DNA from: Methylobacterium gossipiicola
Lineage (GTDB): Bacteria > Pseudomonadota > Alphaproteobacteria > Rhizobiales > Beijerinckiaceae
DNA: 64,000 nt
Direction: 5' to 3'
Assembly (NCBI RefSeq): GCF_900113485.1
Contig: NZ_FOPM01000022.1
Span: 1-64,000 of the forward strand
Shown here piece after piece: positions 1-9,993 of this stretch (positions are counted from its first letter, which is position 1; each line of letters begins with the position of its first letter). A model generated the notes under the pieces. That model was given only the letters and a program-made list of their open reading frames with translations. It was not told the DNA's origin and did no database searches. The position numbers and the translations under genes were made by a program.

Positions 1-1191
1 ATGGCCAAAGAGAAATTTTCGCGTACGAAGCCGCACTGCAACATCGGCACGATCGGTCACGTCGATCACGGCAAGACGTCTCTGACGGCGGCGATCACGA
101 AGGTTCTGGCCGAGACGGGCGGCGCGACGTTCACGGCGTACGACCAGATCGACAAGGCACCGGAGGAGAAGGCCCGCGGCATCACGATCTCGACGGCGCA
201 CGTTGAGTACGAGACCACGAACCGGCACTACGCCCACGTGGATTGCCCCGGCCACGCCGACTACGTGAAGAACATGATCACGGGTGCCGCCCAGATGGAC
301 GGCGCGATCCTGGTGGTGTCGGCGGCCGACGGCCCGATGCCGCAGACCCGCGAGCACATCCTGCTCGCCCGTCAGGTCGGCGTGCCGGCCCTGGTGGTGT
401 TCCTCAACAAGGTCGACCTCGTCGACGACGAGGAGCTCCTCGAGCTCGTCGAGATGGAGGTGCGCGAGCTCCTGTCGAAGTACGACTTCCCCGGTGACGA
501 CATCCCGATCACCAAGGGTTCGGCCAAGGTGGCGCTCGACAACGGCGACAAGGCCGTGGGTCACGACGCCGTGCTGAAGCTCATGGAGTCGGTGGACGCC
601 TACATCCCGCAGCCGGAGCGTCCCATCGACAAGCCGTTCCTGATGCCCATCGAGGACGTGTTCTCGATCTCGGGCCGCGGCACGGTGGTGACGGGTCGCG
701 TCGAGCGCGGCATCGTCAAGGTCGGCGAGACCGTGGAGATCGTGGGCATCCGCGACACCCAGACCACGACGGTCACGGGCGTCGAGATGTTCCGCAAGCT
801 CCTCGATCAGGGCCAGGCGGGCGACAACGTCGGCGTGCTCCTGCGCGGCACCAAGCGTGAGGACGTCGAGCGCGGTCAGGTCGTGTGCAAGCCCGGCTCG
901 GTGAAGCCCCACACCAAGTTCAAGGCCGAAGCCTACATCCTCACCAAGGAGGAGGGCGGTCGCCACACGCCGTTCTTCACCAACTACCGCCCGCAATTCT
1001 ACTTCCGCACCACGGACGTGACCGGCGTGTGCGTGCTCCCCGAGGGCACCGAGATGGTGATGCCCGGCGACAGCGTCACCATGGACGTCACCCTCATCGT
1101 CCCCGTCGCCATGGAAGAGAAGCTCCGCTTCGCCATCCGTGAAGGCGGCCGTACCGTCGGCGCCGGCGTCGTCGCCGCCATCAACGAGTAA
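1..1191 (+). CDS. tuf: Elongation factor Tu
   Basis: This is the GTPase that delivers aminoacyl-tRNA to the ribosomal A site in the cytoplasm. The 396 residues are the normal length for an alphaproteobacterial EF-Tu. The G domain shows the P-loop GHVDHGKT at residues 19-26, DCPGH at 81-85 and NKVD at 136-139, followed by the two beta-barrel domains. The ATG is the first base of the window, so its promoter and any upstream fusA/rpsG/rpsL genes cannot be seen. It is followed after 87 bp by rpsJ, which is the usual alphaproteobacterial arrangement. Many relatives carry a second identical tuf copy elsewhere, which this window cannot test. Confidence 0.98.
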   Translation: MAKEKFSRTKPHCNIGTIGHVDHGKTSLTAAITKVLAETGGATFTAYDQIDKAPEEKARGITISTAHVEYETTNRHYAHVDCPGHADYVKNMITGAAQMDGAILVVSAADGPMPQTREHILLARQVGVPALVVFLNKVDLVDDEELLELVEMEVRELLSKYDFPGDDIPITKGSAKVALDNGDKAVGHDAVLKLMESVDAYIPQPERPIDKPFLMPIEDVFSISGRGTVVTGRVERGIVKVGETVEIVGIRDTQTTTVTGVEMFRKLLDQGQAGDNVGVLLRGTKREDVERGQVVCKPGSVKPHTKFKAEAYILTKEEGGRHTPFFTNYRPQFYFRTTDVTGVCVLPEGTEMVMPGDSVTMDVTLIVPVAMEEKLRFAIREGGRTVGAGVVAAINE

Positions 1192-1227
1192 TCGTCCGTC
1201 CAAGTCACGTCTGCAGGGAACGACAGA

Positions 1228-1251
1228 GGGGCGGGTCCTCGCGCCCGCCCC
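1228..1251 (+). promoter_or_regulatory. GC-rich hairpin between tuf and rpsJ
   Basis: An 8-bp perfect GC stem, GGGGCGGG at 1228-1235 against CCCGCCCC at 1244-1251, has an 8-nt loop. No T-run follows, so it is not a classical terminator. It may partly attenuate transcription or protect or process the mRNA between tuf and the S10 genes. The structure is seen; the role is a guess. Confidence 0.4.
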
Positions 1252-1278
1252 ATCCTCGTCCCGCCAAGGTTTCAGGTC

Positions 1279-1587
<309 letters not shown>

Positions 1588-1637
1588 GTCCCGCGGGGAT
1601 TTAGAGCTTACCGTAAATCGCGCGAGGGGAGACACCT

Positions 1638-2378
1638 ATGCGCTCAGGCGTCATCGCACAGAAGGTCGGCATGACCCGCATCTTTACGGATGCAGGCGAA
1701 CATGTTCCGGTCACGGTGCTTAAAATCGATCAATGCCAGGTGGTTGCCCACCGTACCGTCGAGAAGAACGGCTACGTCGCCCTTCAGGTCGGCGTCGGTA
1801 AGGCCAAGGTGAAGAACGTGTCGGCCGCCGAGCGCGGTCGGTTCGCCGTCGCCAAGGTCGAGCCCAAGCAGAAGCTCGCCGAGTTCCGCGTGTCCGAGGA
1901 CAAGCTGATCCCGGTTGGCGCCGAAATCACCGCCGATCACTTCATCCCGGGTCAGTTCGTCGACGTGACGGGCACCACCACGGGTAAGGGCTTCGCCGGC
2001 GGTATGAAGCGCTGGAACTTCGGTGGTCTGCGCGCGACCCACGGCGTGTCCGTGTCGCACCGCTCCATCGGTTCGACCGGCGGCCGTCAGGACCCCGGCA
2101 AGACCTTCAAGAACAAGAAGATGCCCGGTCACATGGGCGTCGATCGGGTCACCACCCAGAACCTGCGCGTCGTCCGCACGGACGTCGAGCGCGGCCTGAT
2201 CCTGGTCGAAGGTGCGGTTCCCGGCGTCGCCGGCGGCTGGATCCAGATCCGCGACGCGGTGAAGCGCAAGCTCCCCGCGGACGTTCCGCAGCCTGGCAAG
2301 TTCCGCGAGCTGGGTGCCTCCGCCCCCGTCTCCGACGCCCCGGCTCCCGAGGCTCCCGCTTCCGAGGAGAACGCGTGA
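1638..2378 (+). CDS. rplC: 50S ribosomal protein L3
   Basis: L3 is an early-assembly 50S protein that reaches towards the peptidyl-transferase centre. It starts [16 protein letters not shown] and contains the glycine-rich loop ([15 protein letters not shown]) and the [14 protein letters not shown] region typical of the family. At 246 residues it is longer than the E. coli protein because of an Ala/Pro-rich acidic C-terminal tail, common in alphaproteobacteria. A GAGGGGAG ribosome binding site precedes the ATG. Its TGA overlaps the rplD start by one base (TGATG), indicating translational coupling. Confidence 0.98.
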   Translation: MRSGVIAQKVGMTRIFTDAGEHVPVTVLKIDQCQVVAHRTVEKNGYVALQVGVGKAKVKNVSAAERGRFAVAKVEPKQKLAEFRVSEDKLIPVGAEITADHFIPGQFVDVTGTTTGKGFAGGMKRWNFGGLRATHGVSVSHRSIGSTGGRQDPGKTFKNKKMPGHMGVDRVTTQNLRVVRTDVERGLILVEGAVPGVAGGWIQIRDAVKRKLPADVPQPGKFRELGASAPVSDAPAPEAPASEENA

Positions 2379-2998
2379 TGAAGCTCGATATCACCACCCT
2401 CGACGGCGCCGGAGCCGGCTCCGTCGATCTGGACGAGACCATCTTCGGTCTCGAGCCCCGCGTCGACCTGCTCCAGCGCATGGTGCGCTGGCAGCTCGCC
2501 AAGCGTCAGGCCGGCACCCACGCGGTCAAGAACCGTTCGGACGTCAACCGGACCCGCAAGAAGCTGTACAAGCAGAAGGGCACCGGTAACGCCCGTCACG
2601 GCGCCGCCTCCGCTCCGCAGTTCCGCGGCGGTGGACGCGCCTTCGGTCCGGTCGTGCGCTCCCACGCTCACGACCTGCCGAAGAAGGTCCGGGCCCTGGC
2701 CCTCAAGCACGCCCTGTCGGCTAAGGTGAAGGATTCGACCCTCATCGTCATCGACGACGTGAAGCTCGCCGAAGGCAAGACCAAGGCGCTCGCCGAACGT
2801 TTCGAGAAGATGGGCCTGTCGAGCGCGCTGATCATCAGCGGGACCGAGGTCGACGTGAACTTCGGTCGCGCCGCCCGGAACATTCCGCAGATCGACGTGC
2901 TTCCGATCCAGGGCATCAACGTCTACGACATCCTGCGCCGCGACAAGCTCGTGCTGACGCGCGCGGCGATCGATGCGCTGGAGGCGCGTTTCAAATGA
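2378..2998 (+). CDS. rplD: 50S ribosomal protein L4
   Basis: L4 is a 50S assembly protein that lines the exit tunnel; in enterobacteria it also represses its own operon. The 206-residue product has the conserved core [24 protein letters not shown] and the C-terminal [15 protein letters not shown]. The ATG at 2378 overlaps the rplC stop and has GAGGAG upstream. A GTG three bases earlier (2375) is also in frame and would add one residue. The gene ends in an ATGA overlap with rplW, so rplC-rplD-rplW are translationally coupled. Confidence 0.97.
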   Translation: MKLDITTLDGAGAGSVDLDETIFGLEPRVDLLQRMVRWQLAKRQAGTHAVKNRSDVNRTRKKLYKQKGTGNARHGAASAPQFRGGGRAFGPVVRSHAHDLPKKVRALALKHALSAKVKDSTLIVIDDVKLAEGKTKALAERFEKMGLSSALIISGTEVDVNFGRAARNIPQIDVLPIQGINVYDILRRDKLVLTRAAIDALEARFK

Positions 2999-3291
2999 GT
3001 GCCGATCCGCGCCACTACGATATCATCGTCTCCCCCGTGATCACGGAGAAGGCGACGAACCTCACCGAGCAGAACAAGGTCGTTTTCCGGGTTGCCCCGA
3101 AGGCGACGAAGCCGCAGATCAAGGAAGCGGTGGAGAAGCTGTTCGACGTCAAGGTCACGGCGGTGAACACCCTCGTGACCAAGGGCAAGAAGAAAATCTT
3201 CCGCGGGCTTCGCGGACAGCGTTCGGACGTGAAAAAAGCGATCGTGACCCTCGCCGAGGGTGAAACGATCGATGTCACGACCGGCCTCTGA
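2995..3291 (+). CDS. rplW: 50S ribosomal protein L23
   Basis: L23 binds at the rim of the peptide exit tunnel and is the docking site for trigger factor and SRP. The 98 residues have the family signature [16 protein letters not shown] near the N-terminus and [18 protein letters not shown] in the loop that enters the tunnel. The ATG overlaps the rplD stop (ATGA), so translation is probably coupled. It sits in its normal place between rplD and rplB. Confidence 0.97.
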   Translation: MSADPRHYDIIVSPVITEKATNLTEQNKVVFRVAPKATKPQIKEAVEKLFDVKVTAVNTLVTKGKKKIFRGLRGQRSDVKKAIVTLAEGETIDVTTGL

Positions 3292-3318
3292 GACAAGTCG
3301 GGTTAAGGATCACCACCG

Positions 3319-4155
3319 ATGGCCTTGAAGACATTCAAACCGGTCACGCCGAGCCTTCGCCAGCTCGTGCTCGTCGACCGCCGTGAGCTCTACAAGGGCA
3401 AGCCGGTCAAGAAGCTCACCGAGGGCAAGTCGTCGTCCGGCGGCCGCAACAACCTCGGCCGTATCACCGTCCGTTTCCGGGGCGGCGGTCACAAGCGCAC
3501 CCTGCGCAACGTCGATTTCAAACGGCGGACGCAGATGGGTGTGAGCGCCACCGTCGAGCGGATCGAGTACGATCCGAACCGCACGGCGTTCATCGCGCTG
3601 ATCGCCTACCCGGACGGCACGCAGAGCTACATCCTCGCCCCCCAGCGCCTGTCGCCGGGTGACAAGGTGATCGCTGCCGAGCAGGTCGACATCAAGCCGG
3701 GCAACGCCGGTCCCGTGGGCAACATGCCCGTGGGTACGATCGTTCACAACGTCGAGCTGAAGATCGGCAAGGGTGGTGCCATCGCCCGCTCCGCCGGCAA
3801 CTACGCCCAGATCGTCGGGCGCGACCAGGGTTACGTCACCCTGCGCCTGAACTCGGGCGAGCAGCGCCTGGTCCACGGTCAGTGCTTCGCCAGCGTTGGT
3901 GCTGTGTCGAACCCCGACCACATGAACATCTCGCTCGGCAAGGCGGGGCGTAACCGCTGGCTCGGCAAGCGCCCGCACGTTCGCGGTGTCGCCATGAACC
4001 CGGTCGATCACCCGCACGGCGGCGGTGAGGGACGGACTTCGGGCGGTCGTAACCCGGTCACGCCGTGGGGCGTTCCCACCAAGGGGAAGAAGACCCGCTC
4101 CAACAAGCGGACCGACGTCTTCATCCTGTCCAGCCGTCACAACCGCAAGAAGTAA
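3319..4155 (+). CDS. rplB: 50S ribosomal protein L2
   Basis: L2 is needed for subunit association and peptidyl-transferase activity. The 278 residues are the usual length. The start [15 protein letters not shown] is the standard alphaproteobacterial one, and the highly conserved C-terminal [20 protein letters not shown] region, which includes the histidine near the peptidyl-transferase centre, is intact. AAGGA about 9 bp upstream is the ribosome binding site. It follows rplW after 27 bp and precedes rpsS by 5 bp. Confidence 0.98.
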   Translation: MALKTFKPVTPSLRQLVLVDRRELYKGKPVKKLTEGKSSSGGRNNLGRITVRFRGGGHKRTLRNVDFKRRTQMGVSATVERIEYDPNRTAFIALIAYPDGTQSYILAPQRLSPGDKVIAAEQVDIKPGNAGPVGNMPVGTIVHNVELKIGKGGAIARSAGNYAQIVGRDQGYVTLRLNSGEQRLVHGQCFASVGAVSNPDHMNISLGKAGRNRWLGKRPHVRGVAMNPVDHPHGGGEGRTSGGRNPVTPWGVPTKGKKTRSNKRTDVFILSSRHNRKK

Positions 4156-4160
4156 CCATC

Positions 4161-4439
4161 ATGGCACGCTCGCTCTGGAAGGGGCCGTTCATCGACGGCT
4201 ACCTCCTCAAGAAGGCTGAAACCGCTCGCGGGGCCAGCCGCAACGAAGTCATCAAGATCTGGAGCCGCCGCTCCACGATCCTGCCGCAGTTCGTCGGGCT
4301 CACCTTCGGTGTGCACAACGGGCAGAAGCACATCCCGGTCTACGTGTCCGAAGAAATGGTCGGCCATAAGTTCGGCGAGTTCTCGCCGACCCGCACCTTC
4401 CACGGTCACGCGGCCGACAAGAAGTCGAAGAGGCGCTGA
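4161..4439 (+). CDS. rpsS: 30S ribosomal protein S19
   Basis: S19 is a 30S head protein that with S13 contacts the 50S subunit and A-site tRNA. The 92-residue product starts [18 protein letters not shown], the family start. An upstream in-frame ATG at 4065 lies deep inside rplB and is not credible. The C-terminus [21 protein letters not shown] is typical. It is only 5 bp after rplB and 2 bp before rplV. Confidence 0.98.
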   Translation: MARSLWKGPFIDGYLLKKAETARGASRNEVIKIWSRRSTILPQFVGLTFGVHNGQKHIPVYVSEEMVGHKFGEFSPTRTFHGHAADKKSKRR

Positions 4440-4441
4440 TC

Positions 4442-4828
4442 ATGGGCAAGCCCGCCACTCCCCGCGCGCTCCCCGAGAACGAGGCTCAGGCCGTCGCGCG
4501 CATGCTGCGCGTCAGTCCCCAGAAGCTCAATCTCGTCGCGCAGCTCATTCGCGGCAAGAAGGTCGAGACGGCCCTCGCCGACCTCGAATTCTCCCGCAAG
4601 CGGATCGCCCGCGAGGTCAAGAAGTGCCTCGAGAGCGCCATCGCCAACGCCGAGAACAACCACAACCTCGACGTCGATGACCTCATCGTCGCACAGGCGT
4701 TCGTCGGCAAGGCCCTCGTGCTCAAGCGCTTCCACGCTCGGGCCCGCGGCCGCGGCGCCCGTATCCTGAAGCCCTTCGCGAACCTCACCATCGTGGTGCG
4801 CGAAGTCCCGACCGCCGAAGCGGCGTGA
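4442..4828 (+). CDS. rplV: 50S ribosomal protein L22
   Basis: L22 forms part of the exit-tunnel constriction through its extended beta hairpin and is the site of some macrolide-resistance changes. The 128 residues show the family region [20 protein letters not shown] and the hairpin segment [18 protein letters not shown]. It starts 2 bp after the rpsS stop, so its ribosome binding site lies within rpsS, and it ends 10 bp before rpsC. Confidence 0.97.
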   Translation: MGKPATPRALPENEAQAVARMLRVSPQKLNLVAQLIRGKKVETALADLEFSRKRIAREVKKCLESAIANAENNHNLDVDDLIVAQAFVGKALVLKRFHARARGRGARILKPFANLTIVVREVPTAEAA

Positions 4829-4838
4829 GGAGGACCTG

Positions 4839-5579
4839 ATGGGCCAGAAAGTCAATCCGATCGGTCTGCGGCTCGGTATCAACCGGACCTGGGACTCCCG
4901 CTGGTTCGCCCAGAAGGGTGAATATGCCAAGCTCATGCACGAGGACGTCGCGATCCGCGCCGCCCTCACGAAGCAGCTGAAGCAGGCCGCCGTCTCGAAG
5001 ATCGTCATCGAGCGTCCGCACCGGAAGTGCCGCGTCACCATCCACTCGGGTCGCCCGGGTGTGGTGATCGGCAAGAAGGGCGCCGACATCGAGAAGCTGC
5101 GCAAGCTCGTCGGCTCGCTGACCAAGGCCGACGTGACGATCAACATCGTCGAGGTCCGCAAACCCGAGATCGATGCCACCCTCGTGGCCGACTCGATCGC
5201 CCAGCAGCTCGAGCGTCGCGTCGCCTTCCGTCGTGCCATGAAGCGCGCCGTGCAGTCGGCCATGCGTCTGGGCGCCGAGGGCATCCGGATCAACTGCTCC
5301 GGTCGTCTCGGCGGTGCCGAGATCGCGCGCCAGGAATGGTACCGCGAGGGCCGCGTGCCCCTGCATACCCTGCGTGCCGACGTCGATTACGGTGTCGCCA
5401 CCGCCTTCACGACCTACGGGACGTGCGGGATCAAGGTCTGGGTGTTCAAGGGCGAGATCCTCGAGCACGATCCCATGGCCCAGGATAAGAAGGCGCAGGA
5501 AGAGGGTGGCCGTTCGGGCGGCCGTCGCGAGCGCGATGGTGAGGGTGGCCGCGAGCGCGGCCGGCGCGAGCACGCCTGA
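4839..5579 (+). CDS. rpsC: 30S ribosomal protein S3
   Basis: S3 sits at the mRNA entry channel and has helicase activity. The 246 residues start [20 protein letters not shown]. The KH domain carries the GxxG loop in the [15 protein letters not shown] segment. The C-terminal tail beyond about residue 215 is Arg/Gly/Glu-rich and low in complexity, longer than in E. coli, as is usual in alphaproteobacteria. GAGGAGG lies immediately upstream. It is followed by rplP after 48 bp. Confidence 0.97.
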   Translation: MGQKVNPIGLRLGINRTWDSRWFAQKGEYAKLMHEDVAIRAALTKQLKQAAVSKIVIERPHRKCRVTIHSGRPGVVIGKKGADIEKLRKLVGSLTKADVTINIVEVRKPEIDATLVADSIAQQLERRVAFRRAMKRAVQSAMRLGAEGIRINCSGRLGGAEIARQEWYREGRVPLHTLRADVDYGVATAFTTYGTCGIKVWVFKGEILEHDPMAQDKKAQEEGGRSGGRRERDGEGGRERGRREHA

Positions 5580-5627
5580 GGGCGTGTTCGTGACCCCGTC
5601 ACCCTAGAGAGGTGTTGAGAGGCTGCC

Positions 5628-6041
5628 ATGTTGCAACCCAAGAAGACCAGGTTCCGTAAGCAGTTCAAGGGTCGCATCCACGGTGCGGCCAAGGGCGGCT
5701 TCGACCTCAACTTCGGGACCTTCGGCCTGAAGGCCGTTGAGCCCGAGCGCATCACCGCGCGCCAGATCGAGGCGGCCCGCCGCGCGATCACCCGCGAGAT
5801 GAAGCGCCAGGGCCGCGTCTGGATCCGGATCTTCCCGGACGTTCCGGTCACGGCAAAACCCACCGAAGTCCGCATGGGCTCCGGTAAGGGTGCTCCCGAA
5901 TTCTGGGCTGCCCGCGTGCATCCCGGTCGTATCATGTTCGAAGTCGACGGCGTGGCCGAGGACGTCGCGAAGGAGGCCCTGCGCCTCGGCGCGGCCAAAC
6001 TCCCGATCCGCACGCGCGTCGTTCAGCGCATCGCTGACTAA
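5628..6041 (+). CDS. rplP: 50S ribosomal protein L16
   Basis: L16 is a late-assembly 50S protein near the A-site tRNA elbow. The 137 residues start [19 protein letters not shown] and contain the conserved [28 protein letters not shown] region (its arginine is the site hydroxylated in some bacteria) and the [12 protein letters not shown] end. Two GAGAGG-like ribosome binding sequences precede the ATG. It lies 12 bp before rpmC. Confidence 0.98.
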   Translation: MLQPKKTRFRKQFKGRIHGAAKGGFDLNFGTFGLKAVEPERITARQIEAARRAITREMKRQGRVWIRIFPDVPVTAKPTEVRMGSGKGAPEFWAARVHPGRIMFEVDGVAEDVAKEALRLGAAKLPIRTRVVQRIAD

Positions 6042-6053
6042 GGGGAGGGGATC

Positions 6054-6269
6054 ATGAAGTCGTCGCAAAGACAGTCGGATCTCGCCGCCCTGTCGCCCGA
6101 TCAGCTGAACGATGAGCTGCTGAACCTGAAGAAGGAGCAGTTCAACCTGCGCTTCCAGGGCGCCACCGGCCAGCTCGAGAACGTCGCGCGCGTCCGCGAA
6201 GTCCGCCGCGATATCGCCCGCGTCCGTACGCTCCAGCGTCAGAAGACGCTGAAGTCCGCGCAGGCTTGA
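6054..6269 (+). CDS. rpmC: 50S ribosomal protein L29
   Basis: L29 is a small helical-hairpin protein at the exit-tunnel rim next to L23. The 71 residues include the family pattern [18 protein letters not shown] and [14 protein letters not shown] strong AAGGGGAGGGG ribosome binding site lies upstream. The N-terminal [16 protein letters not shown] extension is slightly long but normal for the group. rpsQ follows after 10 bp. Confidence 0.97.
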   Translation: MKSSQRQSDLAALSPDQLNDELLNLKKEQFNLRFQGATGQLENVARVREVRRDIARVRTLQRQKTLKSAQA

Positions 6270-6279
6270 GGAGACCATC

Positions 6280-6540
6280 ATGCCGAAGCGCGTATTGCAG
6301 GGCGTCGTCGTCAGCGACAAGGGCGAGAAGACCATCGTCGTGAAGGTGGAGCGTCGCTTCACCCACCCGGTGATGAAGAAGACCGTCCGTCGTTCGAAGA
6401 ACTATCACGCCCACGACGAAGCCAACGTCGCCAAGGTCGGCCAGACCGTGTCGATCGAGGAGTGCCGTCCGTTCTCCAAGACCAAGACCTGGCAGCTCGT
6501 GACGGGCACCGGGTCGGAGGCTCCCGCCGCCGAGGCGTGA
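6280..6540 (+). CDS. rpsQ: 30S ribosomal protein S17
   Basis: S17 is a primary 16S rRNA-binding OB-fold protein. The 86 residues show the family pattern [21 protein letters not shown] and the core [14 protein letters not shown]. It is the last gene of the S10 operon here: a strong intrinsic terminator begins 23 bp after its stop codon. GAGGAG precedes the ATG. Confidence 0.98.
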   Translation: MPKRVLQGVVVSDKGEKTIVVKVERRFTHPVMKKTVRRSKNYHAHDEANVAKVGQTVSIEECRPFSKTKTWQLVTGTGSEAPAAEA

Positions 6541-6563
6541 GTTCGGTCCGTGGGTCGAAACGG

Positions 6564-6599
6564 GAAAAAGCGGGCGCAGAATTCTGCGCCCGCTTTTTC
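6564..6599 (+). terminator. Intrinsic terminator after rpsQ
   Basis: A perfect 36-bp inverted repeat has a GCGGGCGCAG/CTGCGCCCGC core flanked by an A-run on the left and a T-run on the right. It works in both orientations by sequence. It separates the S10 operon from the spc operon, so rplN must have its own promoter within the next 300 bp. Confidence 0.88.
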
Positions 6600-6917
6600 G
6601 TATCAAGGCGTGTGTTGTACCGGTGCCGTACCTCGGAATGCCGTTTCGATCCGAGATGGGCTGCGCGACCGGCCCGGATGACAATCGAGCGGATTCCCCT
6701 TGCGTAGGGCGTCATCCCGGTGTAATGGGCATGCCTTCGCGACAGTTGAGAAGGGTGTTAGTGCCCTTCGAACGCGGTGACCGCGCCGGTGTTTTACCAC
6801 ACCGATTGCGCGGTTCTTGATATGAGCCGGGGACATTAGATCCCCGTCAGGCGTCGTCCGCCGGACAATACCGTCCGTGTGCGGAAACCCGCCTGAAACA
6901 AAGAAAGGTCACTGCCC
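6600..6917 (+). promoter_or_regulatory. spc operon promoter/leader region with three-way-junction structure
   Basis: This gene-free stretch lies between the rpsQ terminator and rplN. Near its 3' end, TCAGGCG (6847-6853) pairs with CGCCTGA (6890-6896). The enclosed loop contains two further 4-bp hairpins, GTCC-GCC-GGAC (6856-6866) and TCCG-TGTG-CGGA (6874-6885), giving a possible three-way junction that ends 21 nt before the rplN start. I cannot pick a confident -35/-10 pair. A leader that binds a ribosomal protein is one possibility, but this is inference. Confidence 0.5.
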
Positions 6918-7286
6918 GTGATCCAGATGCAGACGAATCTGGACGTCGCCGACAACTCTGGTGCGCGCCGCGTGATGTGCATCAAGGTTCTGGGCGGGTC
7001 GAAGCGTAAATACGCCGGTGTCGGCGACATCATCGTGGTGTCCGTCAAGGAAGCGATTCCCCGGGGCCGCGTGAAGAAGGGCGACGTCATGAAGGCGGTC
7101 GTCGTTCGTACGGCGAAGGAAGTGAAGCGTCCTGACGGTTCGGTGATCCGCTTCGACAAGAACGCCGCCGTTCTGATCAACAACCAGAAAGAGCCGATCG
7201 GCACCCGCATCTTCGGACCGGTGCCGCGCGAACTCCGCGCCCGCAACCACATGAAGATCATCTCGCTCGCGCCGGAGGTGCTGTAA
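6918..7286 (+). CDS. rplN: 50S ribosomal protein L14
   Basis: L14 is a 50S protein at the subunit interface that contacts h14 of 16S rRNA. The 122 residues start [27 protein letters not shown], the family start, here read from a GTG codon with GAAAGG upstream. The C-terminal [15 protein letters not shown] is standard. It is the first gene of the spc operon and overlaps the rplX start by one base (TAATG). Confidence 0.97.
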   Translation: MIQMQTNLDVADNSGARRVMCIKVLGGSKRKYAGVGDIIVVSVKEAIPRGRVKKGDVMKAVVVRTAKEVKRPDGSVIRFDKNAAVLINNQKEPIGTRIFGPVPRELRARNHMKIISLAPEVL

Positions 7287-7600
7287 TGGCCGCCAAACTC
7301 AAGAAGGGCGATACCGTTGTCGTCCTCTCCGGTCGTGACAAGGGTCGGTCCGGCGAGGTCACCCAGGTGCTTCCGAAGGAAGATCGCGCCGTCGTGCGGG
7401 GTATCAACCTGGTGAAGAAGCACCAGAAGCAGACGCAGAACCAGGAAGGCGGCATCGTCTCCAAGGAAGCTGCGATCCATCTTTCGAATCTCGCGTTGCA
7501 GGACGCGAATGGCAAGCCGACGCGCGTGGGTTTCCGCGTCCTCGAAGACGGCCGCAAGGTCCGCTTCGCCAAGACCACGGGGGACCAGATCGATGGCTGA
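7286..7600 (+). CDS. rplX: 50S ribosomal protein L24
   Basis: L24 initiates 50S assembly and lies at the tunnel exit. The 104-residue product carries the KOW motif near the N-terminus ([20 protein letters not shown]) and the family segment [19 protein letters not shown]. The ATG overlaps the last base of the rplN stop, and the gene's 3' end overlaps the rplE start by 8 bp, so rplN-rplX-rplE are tightly coupled. Confidence 0.97.
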   Translation: MAAKLKKGDTVVVLSGRDKGRSGEVTQVLPKEDRAVVRGINLVKKHQKQTQNQEGGIVSKEAAIHLSNLALQDANGKPTRVGFRVLEDGRKVRFAKTTGDQIDG

Positions 7601-8159
7601 TGCGAACCAGGACACCTACGTCCCCCGCCTGCGCAAGCACTATGACGAAGTCGTTCGTCAGAAGCTCATCGAAGAGTTCGGCTATTCGAACCCGATGCAG
7701 GTCCCGTCGATCACCAAGATCGTGATCAACATGGGTGTCGGCGAGTCCACCGCCGACTCGAAGAAGGCCTCCGTCGCCGCCGGCGATCTGGCCCTCATCG
7801 CCGGTCAGAAGCCGGTCATCACGAAGGCCCGCAAGGCCATCGCGACCTTCAAGGTCCGCGAGGGCATGCCCATCGGCTGCAAGGTGACCCTGCGTCGCCA
7901 GCGCATGTACGAGTTCATGGATCGCCTGATCACCATCGCGCTTCCCCGCGTGCGTGACTTCCGCGGCCTGAACCCGCGTTCGTTCGACGGCAACGGCAAC
8001 TACGCCCTGGGCCTCAAGGAGCACCTCGTGTTCCCGGAGATCTCCTACGACAAGGTCGATGCGACCTGGGGCATGGACATCGTCATCCAGACGACGGCCC
8101 GCACCGATGCCGAGGCGCGCGCGCTCCTCACGCAGTTCCGATTCCCGTTCCGGCAGTGA
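7593..8159 (+). CDS. rplE: 50S ribosomal protein L5
   Basis: L5 binds 5S rRNA and contacts P-site tRNA. The 188-residue product from ATG 7593 starts [19 protein letters not shown]. The longer in-frame reading from 7509 lies within rplX and is rejected. Conserved parts include [29 protein letters not shown] and the C-terminal [13 protein letters not shown]. The start overlaps rplX by 8 bp and has GGGGGA upstream. Confidence 0.97.
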   Translation: MADANQDTYVPRLRKHYDEVVRQKLIEEFGYSNPMQVPSITKIVINMGVGESTADSKKASVAAGDLALIAGQKPVITKARKAIATFKVREGMPIGCKVTLRRQRMYEFMDRLITIALPRVRDFRGLNPRSFDGNGNYALGLKEHLVFPEISYDKVDATWGMDIVIQTTARTDAEARALLTQFRFPFRQ

Positions 8160-8199
8160 GGCCCCGCTAGGGCTTCAGACGCGGACACCGGAGAGAGAC

Positions 8200-8505
8200 A
8201 TGGCAAAGAAAAGCTCGATTGAGAAGAACAAGCACCGCGAGGCGCTGGTAAAGCTCTACGCCCCCAAGCGTAAGGCCCTCCTCGCCACCGCCAACGACCA
8301 GTCCCTCGAGATGGAGGAGCGCTTCGAGGCGCGCCTCAAGCTCGCGGAACTGCCCCGCAACTCGTCGCCCACCCGCATCCGCAACCGCTGCGGCATGACC
8401 GGCCGGCCCCGCGCCTTCTATCGCAAGATGGGCATCTCGCGCATCGCGCTGCGCGAACTCGGCAACCAGGGTCTGATCCCCGGTCTCGTCAAGTCGAGCT
8501 GGTAA
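8200..8505 (+). CDS. rpsN: 30S ribosomal protein S14, zinc-independent form
   Basis: S14 completes the 30S head. The 101-residue protein is the long form without the CxxC...CxxC zinc ribbon, so it needs no zinc. The C-terminal [22 protein letters not shown] signature is intact. The start is the ATG at 8200 behind GGAGAGAG; the upstream in-frame reading runs through rplE. It fits between rplE and rpsH as usual. Confidence 0.97.
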   Translation: MAKKSSIEKNKHREALVKLYAPKRKALLATANDQSLEMEERFEARLKLAELPRNSSPTRIRNRCGMTGRPRAFYRKMGISRIALRELGNQGLIPGLVKSSW

Positions 8506-8517
8506 GGAGCATCCGCC

Positions 8518-8913
8518 ATGGTTAACGATCCCGTGGGTGATATGCTCACCCGCATCCGCAACGGTCAGCAGCGCCGTCGCAACGTCGTCCAGACCCCTGG
8601 CTCGCGTCTGCGCGCCAGCGTCCTCGACGTTCTCAAGTCCGAGGGCTACATCCGCGACTACGCGACCACGGATTACGGCAACGGTCGTACCGAGTTCGCC
8701 ATCGAGTTGAAGTACTACGACGGCCAGCCCGTCATCCGCTCGATCCAGCGCGTGTCGAAGCCCGGCCGCCGTGTCTACTCGTCCGTCGGCGAGTTGCCGC
8801 GTGTTGCCGACGGTCTCGGCGTCACCATCGTGTCCACCCCGCAGGGCGTCATGGCCGACCACGAGGCGCGTGAGCGCAACGTCGGCGGCGAAGTGCTCTG
8901 CAAGGTGTTCTGA
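8518..8913 (+). CDS. rpsH: 30S ribosomal protein S8
   Basis: S8 is a primary binder of the 16S central domain; in E. coli it represses the spc operon by binding mRNA near rplE. The 131 residues start [18 protein letters not shown] and end with the [25 protein letters not shown] segment typical of the family. AAGGAG precedes the ATG. It is 12 bp after rpsN and 24 bp before rplF. Confidence 0.97.
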   Translation: MVNDPVGDMLTRIRNGQQRRRNVVQTPGSRLRASVLDVLKSEGYIRDYATTDYGNGRTEFAIELKYYDGQPVIRSIQRVSKPGRRVYSSVGELPRVADGLGVTIVSTPQGVMADHEARERNVGGEVLCKVF

Positions 8914-8937
8914 TCCTGGACTTGGAGGAATAAGGCG

Positions 8938-9471
8938 ATGTCTCGCGTAGGCAAGAAGCCCGTTCCCGTCCCGTCCGGTGTGACGGCCACGGTGACCGGT
9001 CAGACGGTTAAGATGAAGGGCTCCAAGGGCGAGCTCCAGTACGTCGTTCCCAATGTGGTCGACGTGAAGTTCGAGGACGGCGCCGTCTCGGTGCAGCCCA
9101 AGAACCAGACGAAGGAGGCCCGCTCGCTCTGGGGCACTTCCCGCGCTCAGGTGGCGAACCTCGTCGAAGGCGTCTCCAAGGGCTTCGAGAAGAAGCTCGA
9201 GATCACCGGCGTGGGTTACCGCGCCGCGATGGCCGGCAAGGCACTCAAGCTCTCGCTCGGCTACAGCCACGACATCGAGTACGAGATCCCCGCGGGGATC
9301 ACGATCGCGGTGCCGAAGCCCACCGAGATCGTCATCTCCGGCATCGACCGGCAGGTGGTGGGTCAGGTGGCCGCCGAGATCCGCGACTATCGCGGTCCCG
9401 AGCCCTACAAGGGTAAGGGCGTGAAGTACGCGGGCGAGTTCATCTTCCGCAAGGAAGGCAAGAAGAAGTAA
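8938..9471 (+). CDS. rplF: 50S ribosomal protein L6
   Basis: L6 lies near the sarcin-ricin loop and the factor-binding site. The 177 residues start [15 protein letters not shown] and include the second-domain signature [19 protein letters not shown] near the C-terminus. TTGGAGG lies about 10 bp upstream of the ATG. It is followed by rplR after 12 bp. Confidence 0.97.
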   Translation: MSRVGKKPVPVPSGVTATVTGQTVKMKGSKGELQYVVPNVVDVKFEDGAVSVQPKNQTKEARSLWGTSRAQVANLVEGVSKGFEKKLEITGVGYRAAMAGKALKLSLGYSHDIEYEIPAGITIAVPKPTEIVISGIDRQVVGQVAAEIRDYRGPEPYKGKGVKYAGEFIFRKEGKKK

Positions 9472-9483
9472 GGGCCTGCCAAC

Positions 9484-9846
9484 ATGTCACGCAAAATCGA
9501 TGCACTCGTCCGCCGCAAGGCGCGTGTGCGCCGCGCGCTGCGGGCGGCGGCCAATGGACGGCCCCGGCTCTCGGTGTTCCGTTCGTCCAAGCAGATCTAC
9601 GTTCAGGTCATCGACGACGCGCAGGGCAAGACCCTCGCGGCCGCTTCGAGCCTCGACAAGGATCTCCGTACCGGCCTGAAGACGGGCGCCGACGTGTCGG
9701 CGGCGCAGGCCGTCGGCAAGCTCGTCGCAGAGCGCGCCAAGGCGGCCGGCGTCACCCAGGTGATCTTCGATCGCTCGGGCTACCTTTACCACGGGCGCGT
9801 CAAGGCGCTCGCCGATGCCGCCCGCGAGGGTGGCCTCGAGTTCTGA
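9484..9846 (+). CDS. rplR: 50S ribosomal protein L18
   Basis: L18 binds 5S rRNA and joins it to the central protuberance. The 120 residues show a basic N-terminus ([12 protein letters not shown]) and the conserved [20 protein letters not shown] and [26 protein letters not shown] segments. It is separated from rpsE by an unusually long 147-bp spacer that contains a hairpin. Confidence 0.97.
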   Translation: MSRKIDALVRRKARVRRALRAAANGRPRLSVFRSSKQIYVQVIDDAQGKTLAAASSLDKDLRTGLKTGADVSAAQAVGKLVAERAKAAGVTQVIFDRSGYLYHGRVKALADAAREGGLEF

Positions 9847-9909
9847 GCCAACTCCCGCGGGAAGCGTCGGCCGTCGCGGCCGGCGCGGGCTCGGGTCCAA
9901 TTTGGCGGG

Positions 9910-9934
9910 GGAGGGCGGGCTCAGTCCGTCCTCC
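9910..9934 (+). promoter_or_regulatory. Hairpin in the rplR-rpsE spacer
   Basis: A 9-bp stem with one G-U pair (GGAGGGCGG 9910-9918, CCGTCCTCC 9926-9934) and a 7-nt loop lies in the 147-bp gap before rpsE. No T-run follows, so it is more likely an mRNA processing or stability element, or a weak attenuator, than a full terminator. The function is not shown by the sequence. Confidence 0.4.
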
Positions 9935-9993
9935 GATCCGAAACAGTCAAGCGAGCGGGTCCGCCACCCGCGCCAGTGAGATGGAACTGATAC

